The notes under the pieces: model-generated | The model's input: the letters and a program-made list of their open reading frames with translations, nothing else | The model's database searches: none | What the model was told of the DNA's origin: nothing | Shown: piece by piece, positions 27,523 through 34,445 of the stretch | Position numbering within the stretch: the stretch's first letter is position 1 | Layout: the number at the start of each line of letters is the position of its first letter | Assembly: GCA_947487905.1 (NCBI GenBank) | Contig: CANLAV010000008.1 | Location: 1-34,445 of the forward strand | Direction of reading: 5' to 3' | DNA length: 34,445 nucleotides | From: Bacteroidota bacterium | GTDB lineage: Bacteria > Bacteroidota > Bacteroidia > B-17B0 > Aurantibacillaceae | Made by a program: the position numbers and the translations under genes

Positions 27523-27849
27523 ATGACAGACATCAAAATTAATATTCAAAACAGCGATAACAGCATTACAACATTAGAAGCTCCAACCGATATGGGATTA
27601 AGTTTAATGGAGTTTTTAAAAGGAAACGATTATGATGTGTTAGCAACGTGCGGAGGCATGGCACTTTGCGCAACCTGTCATGTTGAAGTGGTAACTGGCT
27701 TTGAAAATCTACACGAGATTACAGATGATGAATACGCGATGTTGGATACATTACCTAATATAACCGACACATCACGTTTAGCCTGCCAATTAAAATTAGC
27801 TGATAATATGGATAATATTACAGTTAAAATTATGGGCGACGGACATTAA
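27523..27849 (+). CDS. 2Fe-2S ferredoxin
   Basis: CGGMALCATCHVEV ... RLACQLKL gives the plant/adrenodoxin-type cysteine pattern. Confidence 0.93.
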   Translation: MTDIKINIQNSDNSITTLEAPTDMGLSLMEFLKGNDYDVLATCGGMALCATCHVEVVTGFENLHEITDDEYAMLDTLPNITDTSRLACQLKLADNMDNITVKIMGDGH

Positions 27850-27977
27850 TCAAACTACTTTTATCGGTTAACTAATGAACTTTAACATTTATTTTTTTGA
27901 TTTTTAACTAAATTGGATAAGAAATTTTAATTTTTAATTCATAATTTCGTTTTAGTTACAATCTAAATAAAACAATC

Positions 27978-28682
27978 ATGACTAAACTATTCATTACAGC
28001 TATCGCTATAGCTTGTTCATCTTTAAGCTCATTAGCACAAACTACCGACGAAATTGTTGCCAAACACATTGAAGCCATTGGCGGAAAAGATAATTGGTCA
28101 AAAATAAAATCCATGCGTACAGAAGGAATCATTAAAGCGCAAGGTGCTGAAATTAAAATAACTAATACTCAAATCGATAAGAAGGCGAATCGCACTGACA
28201 TTGAAGTAATGGGTATGAAAGGCTATTCTATTTTAACAAAAACAGAAGGTTGGAATTTTATGCCTTTTCAAGGTCAAACAAAACCTGAACCAATTACGGC
28301 TGATGAATTAAAAATGGGACAAGATGAGTTAAATATTCAAGATGAGTTTTTAACCTATACAGTATTAGGAAAGAAAATTGAAAATTTAGGGAAAGATGAA
28401 GTAGATGGTACCGAATGTTTCAAAATTAAATTAATTGATAAAGAAGGCATAGAATCAACTTACTTCATTGACCAAAGTAATTATTTCACAATTAAAGAAA
28501 TAAATAAAGTAAAAGTGAATGGTCAGGAAATGGAAAATACGACTACCTACAGTAACTATAAAAAAACGGATACAGGGGTATTTATAGCCATGAGTATTGG
28601 AAGTGATTATGGAGATTTAGAAATTTCTAAAATTGACATCAATCCAAACATTGATGAATCCATCTTTAAACTTGCAAAATAA
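27978..28682 (+). CDS. Secreted LolA/outer-membrane-lipoprotein-sorting-like protein
   Basis: Signal peptide; IVAKHIEAIGGKDNWSKIKSMRTEGI...VDGTECFKIKLIDKEGIESTYFIDQSNYF. Confidence 0.75.
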   Translation: MTKLFITAIAIACSSLSSLAQTTDEIVAKHIEAIGGKDNWSKIKSMRTEGIIKAQGAEIKITNTQIDKKANRTDIEVMGMKGYSILTKTEGWNFMPFQGQTKPEPITADELKMGQDELNIQDEFLTYTVLGKKIENLGKDEVDGTECFKIKLIDKEGIESTYFIDQSNYFTIKEINKVKVNGQEMENTTTYSNYKKTDTGVFIAMSIGSDYGDLEISKIDINPNIDESIFKLAK

Positions 28683-28698
28683 TTAGTAAACCTACTTG

Positions 28699-28729
28699 AA
28701 AGTCTGGTGCAATACCAGACTTTTTTTTT
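28699..28729 (+). terminator. Rho-independent terminator
   Basis: AAGTCTGGT-gcaat-ACCAGACTTTTTTTTT. Confidence 0.93.
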
Positions 28730-28752
28730 CAAATCACTTAAACCACCAATTA

Positions 28753-31700
28753 ATGAAAACGAAAATTTTATTAGCATCCGTTATTTATAGTTCATTATGT
28801 TACTCTCAATCACCTGTAAACGCGGCCATGTTTGGAACTATGGAAGCTAGAAACTTAGGTCCTGGAACCATGAGTGGAAGAATTACAGCCATTGAAGGCG
28901 TGAATAGTGATGAAGGAAAAACAATTTATATTGGTACTGCTGGTGGCGGAGTTTGGAAATCAAAAAATGCAGGCGCAAGTTATAAACCACTATTTGATAA
29001 ATATTGTCAGTCAATTGGGGCATTGGCAATAGATCAAAAAAATCCATCAATTGTCTATGTGGGAACGGGAGAAAGCAATATGCGAAACTCAGTTTCAATT
29101 GGAAACGGAATGTACAAAACAAAAGACGGTGGAGATAATTGGAAATACATTGGTTTAGATAGTACGGAGCATATTTCTAGAATCATTGTAAATCCAGACA
29201 ATACAGACATTATTTATGCAGCAGTGCCAGGTGCTTTGTGGAGTAATAGTAAACACAGAGGTTTATACAAATCAACGAACGGAGGCGAAACATGGGAAAA
29301 AATTTTATACACCGACGATCAAACTGGCTGTGCTGAAATTTTAATGGATTCAAAAAATTCCAATATTTTGTATGCTTCCATGTGGCAATTTCGTCGTCAA
29401 CCATATAGTTTTAATTCGGGTGGAAAAGGAAGTGGATTATATAAAAGTATAGACGCTGGAAAAACATGGAAAGAATTAAAAACAGGTTTACCCGACAAAC
29501 CATTTGGAAGAATTGCCATGACCTTAGCTCCTAGCGAACCAAATAAAATGTGGGCCATTGTTGAAAGTAACAAAACTGGATTATATATTAGTGAAGATGG
29601 TGGAGAAACATGGAAAAGCCAAAGCGCCACATTAAATGTGACTGCTCGTCCGTTTTATTTTAGCACCATTGTTGTAGATCCAAAGGACTCAAAAAGAGTT
29701 TATCGTCCTGCATTTAATTTTGCTTATAGTAATGATGGTGGTTTTTCATTTACTGAGGCAAGTTATGGCGGTGGTTGGGTTCATAGCGACATGCATGCAC
29801 TTTGGATAAATCCTACAAATACTAATGTGATGTATGTTGGAACAGATGGTGGCATATACACGAGTATTGATAAAGGAATAACATGGCAATTTAATCATTG
29901 TTTACCTGTGGGTCAATTTTATCATGTAGCTGCTGATGAAAAAGAGCCCTATAACGTTTATGGTGGATTACAAGATAATGGAAGTTGGATGGCGCAAAGT
30001 TCGGGTCCTGGTGGTGTAAATAACGCACATTGGCAAAATGTTGGCGGTGGTGATGGTTTTTGGACAGTTCCAGATGCTGATGGAAAAGTTGTTTACTCTG
30101 AATACCAAGGTGGAAACATGTCAAGAGTAAGTATTCAAACAAAAAAATCTGAATCCATACAACCTAAAAAAACAAGTAAAGAAGATAAATTAAGATGGAA
30201 TTGGAATACACCAATTGTTACAGGTGCAAATAATCCGAAAAATTTATACGTTGGCGCGCAATACCTCTACAAATCAACCGATCAAGGACGAAATTGGAAA
30301 CGTATTTCGAACGACTTAACTACAAACGACAAAAAGAAACAAGAGCAAGAAGAAAGTGGTGGTTTAAGTGCCGATAATACCTCAGCAGAAAATCACTGTA
30401 CTATTTTTACAATTGCTGAATCGCCTTTAGATGAAACTCAAATTTGGGTTGGAACAGATGATGGAAATTTACAAGTTAGTACAGATGGAGGCAATTCTTG
30501 GACAAATGTTTCGGCAAATGTAACTAAATGTGGAATTGCAACCCAAGCTTGGGTAAGCAGTATTGAGCCATCACATTTTGATAAAAATACTGTGTATGCA
30601 ACATTTGAAAATCATATGTACGGCGACCATAAAACGTATTTAGCAAAAAGTTCTGATTTAGGAAAAACATGGGTAAAATTATCAAATAAAGAATTTATAA
30701 GTTTTGCTCATAAAATTATTGAAGATCCAATTAATAAGAATTTACTATTTCTTGGAACTGAAATGGGCTTATTTGCAACATTAGATGGTGGAACAACTTG
30801 GTTTAAAATAAAAAATAAAATTCCTGAATTTGCGTTAGTTCGTGATTTAAAAATACATCCAAAAACACACGATTTAATTGTAGGGACACACGGAAGAGGT
30901 ATTTTTATCTTAGATGATATTAGACCAATTCGAAATTTAACAAAAGAGATTTGGGATCAAGATGTTTATTTATTTCCAACGCCTGATATTACTTTAAACA
31001 ATGGCAAATATGGCTGGGGCGGACCTGAAGTTTCAGGTGGATGGCAAGCTGGAAACCCTGACTTCACACCAACAATTAATTATTATTTAAAACAACGCTT
31101 AGCATCAGGCAAAGCAACAATCGAAATTTATGACGCAAATGGCTTAATGTTACAATCCATGACAGCGGGCATCAGAAAAGGCATCAACAAAGTAAGTTGG
31201 AATTTAAGAGGCACTCCTCCAAAAGTTGCAGCAGGTAGTGCTAAAATGGATGGCGCTGGCTTTACGGCTCCAATGGTATTACCTGGATTGTACACAGTTA
31301 AACTAAAATTAAATGATAAGGAATATACTAGCACCATTAACTGTATCCATGATAAGGAAAATGTTGACTTAACTGAAGCTGACAGAAAAATGGTTTACGT
31401 TCATGCAACAAAACTAAAGACACTATTTGAAAATGTAAATCATTTGATTGATTCTGTTAGTTATTATAAACTAACGTTAAAAACAGACTCTATTGATTTT
31501 AATAAAAATAAAACTAAAAAAGTATTTTATTCAGATTTAGAAAAAATAAGATCAGAATTAATGAGCACTAAAAAAACATCGATATTTGCAGATGAAGAAA
31601 GATTAAGAGAAAAAGTTTCTTCCCTTTATAGCACATTCTGTTATATGGAATCAAAGCCAAATTCAACACAACTTGAGGCCATTGAAGTTTTAGAAAATGA

Positions 31701-31770
31701 TTATAAAAAGCAGGAAGAAATTTATAAAGCATTGATGATTAAAAATAAAAAAACAATCGTTAAGCCTTAA
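28753..31770 (+). CDS. Large secreted VPS10/BNR Asp-box propeller protein (sialidase/sortilin-like)
   Basis: ATG at 28753; the ORF-track TTG start at 28696 lies upstream of the terminator hairpin. Signal peptide and about 11 Asp-box-like motifs such as KSTNGGETWEKI, ISEDGGETWKSQ, VSTDGGNSWTNV. Confidence 0.9.
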   Translation: MKTKILLASVIYSSLCYSQSPVNAAMFGTMEARNLGPGTMSGRITAIEGVNSDEGKTIYIGTAGGGVWKSKNAGASYKPLFDKYCQSIGALAIDQKNPSIVYVGTGESNMRNSVSIGNGMYKTKDGGDNWKYIGLDSTEHISRIIVNPDNTDIIYAAVPGALWSNSKHRGLYKSTNGGETWEKILYTDDQTGCAEILMDSKNSNILYASMWQFRRQPYSFNSGGKGSGLYKSIDAGKTWKELKTGLPDKPFGRIAMTLAPSEPNKMWAIVESNKTGLYISEDGGETWKSQSATLNVTARPFYFSTIVVDPKDSKRVYRPAFNFAYSNDGGFSFTEASYGGGWVHSDMHALWINPTNTNVMYVGTDGGIYTSIDKGITWQFNHCLPVGQFYHVAADEKEPYNVYGGLQDNGSWMAQSSGPGGVNNAHWQNVGGGDGFWTVPDADGKVVYSEYQGGNMSRVSIQTKKSESIQPKKTSKEDKLRWNWNTPIVTGANNPKNLYVGAQYLYKSTDQGRNWKRISNDLTTNDKKKQEQEESGGLSADNTSAENHCTIFTIAESPLDETQIWVGTDDGNLQVSTDGGNSWTNVSANVTKCGIATQAWVSSIEPSHFDKNTVYATFENHMYGDHKTYLAKSSDLGKTWVKLSNKEFISFAHKIIEDPINKNLLFLGTEMGLFATLDGGTTWFKIKNKIPEFALVRDLKIHPKTHDLIVGTHGRGIFILDDIRPIRNLTKEIWDQDVYLFPTPDITLNNGKYGWGGPEVSGGWQAGNPDFTPTINYYLKQRLASGKATIEIYDANGLMLQSMTAGIRKGINKVSWNLRGTPPKVAAGSAKMDGAGFTAPMVLPGLYTVKLKLNDKEYTSTINCIHDKENVDLTEADRKMVYVHATKLKTLFENVNHLIDSVSYYKLTLKTDSIDFNKNKTKKVFYSDLEKIRSELMSTKKTSIFADEERLREKVSSLYSTFCYMESKPNSTQLEAIEVLENDYKKQEEIYKALMIKNKKTIVKP

Positions 31771-31828
31771 TTTGTATTTAAAGTGTTTGTAAATGCATAT
31801 TTTTACAAACACTTTTTTACACTGTTTT

Positions 31829-32044
31829 ATGTCAGAACAAAAAAATAATCCATTACACGGCAAAACACTTCAAGCTATTTTAGAACATTTAGTTCATCAT
31901 TACCGTTGGGATGGTTTAGCGCATCACATGGATGTAAATTGTTTTAAAAAAGACCCAAGCATTAAATCGAGTTTAACGTTTTTACGCAAAACACCTTGGG
32001 CTCGCAAAAAAGTAGAAGATTTATATCTTGATTTATTTTTATAA
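31829..32044 (+). CDS. VF530 family (DUF2132) DNA-binding protein
   Basis: [64 protein letters not shown] at 31829 preferred over 31793. Confidence 0.9.
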   Translation: MSEQKNNPLHGKTLQAILEHLVHHYRWDGLAHHMDVNCFKKDPSIKSSLTFLRKTPWARKKVEDLYLDLFL

Positions 32045-32185
32045 TTTTTTAAATTATCTAAATAGTTAGGATTACTATTTACTTATTTTTTATTCTGACT
32101 TCTAAAGCTAAAATTCAGATTAGATATTTTGAAAAAGACTTTTTTTCATTAGCTTTACTATACAACTAATTTATCAATTTTAACT

Positions 32186-34237
32186 ATGAAAAAAATTTCT
32201 ACCATTACATTAGGGTGTTTATTTGCAATAACTTCCTTAAAGGCTCAAACTTTTTTTGATACTTTTGAAACTTATACAGTAACAACTCCCTTATTAGGTG
32301 TGCAATCACCAAACTGGAGAACTTGGTCATCAACTGTTGGAGGTGGTGCAGAAGATGTTGCTGTAACAACTACAGATAATCATACATCCGCTGGTTCAAA
32401 ATCAATTTATTTTTCTTCAACCTCAGCCACTGGTGGACCAGCAGATGTTGTGCTACCTTTTACAACTGGTGCTCCATTAAGTACTGGCCAATTTACATTC
32501 ACCAGTTGGTTTAAAATTCCAACGGGTAAAAATGGGTATTTTAATTTTCAAGGTAATGCAACAATGGGTAATCTATATACCTTAGATTGTTTTATGACCT
32601 CAACAGGAGCTGTTAATATTCAAAATTCTGGATCTATTGTAGCTACAGGTACACATCCATTTGGTGCTTGGTTTGAATTAACAATAAAAGCCAACTTAAA
32701 TACCAATACTTGGGAATTATTAGTAAATGGCGTTTCACAAAGTGTTTGGTCGAATACTGCCAATCAAATTTGGGGAATTGATCTTTACCCAAATGATGCT
32801 AGTTCCAGCTATTGGGTGGATGATGTGAGTTACAATGTTGCTCCATACACATTACCAGCATTAAACGGCGCATTAAATTTAATTGGAGTTTCAAATGGTT
32901 TAGTAGGCCAAACAAGAAATCCGTCCATTACATTAAGAAATTTAGGAGTTGGTGCTATTAATTCTTGCACGTTGGCAATCTCTCGTAATGGAGGAACTCC
33001 AGTTATTCAGCCAGTTACTGGACTAACATTAGCCTCTTTGAGTTCAACGGTAATTAACATTGCAACACCATTTACATTAACGGCTGGTCCAAATGTATTT
33101 ACTGCAACCGTAACAAATGTAAATGGATTAGGTGTTGATGGTGATAACTCAGATAATATCATTAGTAAAACCATTACACCAGTAACTGCAGCATTAGGAA
33201 AAGTAGTTGTTGCAGAAGAAGGAACTGGAACATGGTGCCAATGGTGTCCAAGAGGAGCTGTCTTTATGGATGCGATGGATACTAAGTATGCAGGATATTT
33301 TGCTCCCATTGCGGTTCACAATGCTGATCCAATGGTTGTAACCGCTTATGATGCAGCAATTGGAACTTTAATTACAGGTTATCCCAGCGCATTAGTAGAT
33401 AGGTTACCAAAAATTGATCCAAGTGGACTTGAAACTGATTTTTTAACGCGTATCGTAGTTGCACCAAAAGCGTTTATCGTGAATGGAGCTACTTACAATT
33501 CAAGTACTCGCGTATTAAATGTATCTGTTAAAAGTACCATTCAAACAGCCATTACTGGTAATTATAAAGTAGCATGCGTATTAACTGAAGACAGTGTGAA
33601 AGGAACAGGAAGTACCTACAACCAATCTAACGCATACGCAGGCGGTGGTGCAGGCGTAATGGGTGGTTATGAATTATTAGCTAATCCAGTACCAGCCGCA
33701 CTAATGAAATACGATCATGTAGCGCGTTTTATCCTTCCTAATTTTGGTGGGTTTGCAGCTACTGGTGCAAGTGCAGCAGTTGGTGCTATTTTCACACATA
33801 CATTCACATTTACTTTGCCTGCAAACTTCAATAGTTCAAAAATTCATATTGTTGGTTTATTTATTGATCCAACAGGCAAAATTGACAATGCAGGAACTTC
33901 TACTATTGCTCAAGCTGTTTCAAATGGTTTTGTAAATGGCCCTGCTGGATTTGATGTTGGTGTAGCAGAAACACCTTTTGCTCCAGATGCTCAAGTGCGT
34001 GTCTTCCCTAATCCAACTATCAATCATTCATCTATTAATTTAAATCTTACTAAATCTTCAAACGTAAAAGTTTCTATATATTCGGTAAATGGTGTATTAG
34101 TTGGAAGTAAAGAATATGGTGAGTTAAATGGTCAATTAACGTTGCCAGTTGATTTAACAGCATTTAGTGCAGGAATGTATATGGTAAATGTTACAATTGA
34201 TGGTAATACAACTTTACACAAATTAATTAAAGAATAA
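32186..34237 (+). CDS. T9SS cargo with jelly-roll-like N-terminal region and Omp28/thioredoxin-like domain
   Basis: Signal peptide; VVVAEEGTGTWCQWCPRGAVFMDAM (CxxC); C-terminal VRVFPNPTINHSSINLNL...AGMYMVNVTIDGNTTLHKLIKE. Confidence 0.87.
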   Translation: MKKISTITLGCLFAITSLKAQTFFDTFETYTVTTPLLGVQSPNWRTWSSTVGGGAEDVAVTTTDNHTSAGSKSIYFSSTSATGGPADVVLPFTTGAPLSTGQFTFTSWFKIPTGKNGYFNFQGNATMGNLYTLDCFMTSTGAVNIQNSGSIVATGTHPFGAWFELTIKANLNTNTWELLVNGVSQSVWSNTANQIWGIDLYPNDASSSYWVDDVSYNVAPYTLPALNGALNLIGVSNGLVGQTRNPSITLRNLGVGAINSCTLAISRNGGTPVIQPVTGLTLASLSSTVINIATPFTLTAGPNVFTATVTNVNGLGVDGDNSDNIISKTITPVTAALGKVVVAEEGTGTWCQWCPRGAVFMDAMDTKYAGYFAPIAVHNADPMVVTAYDAAIGTLITGYPSALVDRLPKIDPSGLETDFLTRIVVAPKAFIVNGATYNSSTRVLNVSVKSTIQTAITGNYKVACVLTEDSVKGTGSTYNQSNAYAGGGAGVMGGYELLANPVPAALMKYDHVARFILPNFGGFAATGASAAVGAIFTHTFTFTLPANFNSSKIHIVGLFIDPTGKIDNAGTSTIAQAVSNGFVNGPAGFDVGVAETPFAPDAQVRVFPNPTINHSSINLNLTKSSNVKVSIYSVNGVLVGSKEYGELNGQLTLPVDLTAFSAGMYMVNVTIDGNTTLHKLIKE

Positions 34238-34259
34238 GATTTGATTCTTATCAAAACTA

Positions 34260-34292
34260 AAAAGCCCTACTCAATGAGTAGGGCTTTTTTTA
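34260..34292. terminator. Terminator between convergent genes
   Basis: AAAAGCCCTACT-caatg-AGTAGGGCTTTTTTT. Confidence 0.93.
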
Positions 34293-34304
34293 TCTTGCTT
34301 TTTT

Positions 34305-34445
34305 TTACTTCAACAACTCAATTAACTTCTCTAACGTAACTTCTTCTTTATGACCCGTTTGAATATTTTTTAAAGTTAATTTAACTGTTCCGTTTTCATT
34401 CACATCCGTGGATAAAACAAAAGGAATTTGTTTTTTCTCTGCATA
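34305..34445 (-). CDS. hisS: C-terminus of a CDS running off the window, probable histidyl-tRNA synthetase
   Basis: Reverse-strand frame reads YAEKKQIPFVLSTDVNENGTVKLTLKNIQTGHKEEVTLEKLIELLK*, resembling the anticodon-binding domain end of HisRS. Confidence 0.6.
   Translation of the reverse strand, partial: YAEKKQIPFVLSTDVNENGTVKLTLKNIQTGHKEEVTLEKLIELLK

Noticed and set aside
28696-28752. Upstream TTG start for the Asp-box protein
   Set aside because: It would place translation initiation inside a strong terminator hairpin; the ATG at 28753 begins a clean signal peptide.
29891-30142. Antisense His-rich ORF opposite the Asp-box gene, along with 28883, 29210, 29397 and 31128 antisense ORFs
   Set aside because: Shadow frames of the Asp-box repeats; no independent support.
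33007-33309. Antisense 100-aa ORF opposite the Omp28-like gene
   Set aside because: Shadow ORF of a repetitive Thr/Val/Ala-rich coding sequence.
1-34445. CRISPR arrays, tRNA/rRNA genes, prophage or intact transposase
   Set aside because: None recognised on reading either strand; the only multi-copy sequences are the two-copy repeats and hairpins listed.

Overview
AT-rich chromosomal window from a Bacteroidota bacterium with a type IX secretion system (T9SS). About 27 credible genes are visible. They include a 5'-truncated CDS at the left edge, a GWxTD-domain protein, an M1-type metallopeptidase with a C-terminal barrel-like region, and a lipoamide-dehydrogenase-fold flavoprotein lacking the redox cysteines. 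Others are DUF2461, two TonB-dependent receptors (one in a TBDR-DUF4249-DUF2490 cluster), a PHB-depolymerase-like esterase with a T9SS tail, a malic enzyme/phosphotransacetylase fusion, a MuiA/DUF4139 protein, porX, rsmE, an ACP phosphodiesterase, a 2Fe-2S ferredoxin, a large Asp-box propeller protein, a VF530 protein, an Omp28/thioredoxin-like T9SS cargo, and the C-terminus of probable hisS at the right edge. Most of the window is ordinary housekeeping and envelope content. The non-routine signals are intergenic: (i) a decayed GIY-YIG nuclease ORF followed by two inverted 27-bp hairpins with a conserved 11-nt loop and different stems (REP/BIME-like), bracketed by short direct repeats; (ii) a ~247-bp tandem duplication downstream of porX with mutually exclusive internal pairings and one intact plus one degenerate terminator; (iii) a 35-bp direct repeat of the DUF4249 3' end, 1037 bp apart, flanking a DUF2490 gene and a structured intergenic element. 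No CRISPR array, rRNA, tRNA, prophage or intact transposase was recognised.
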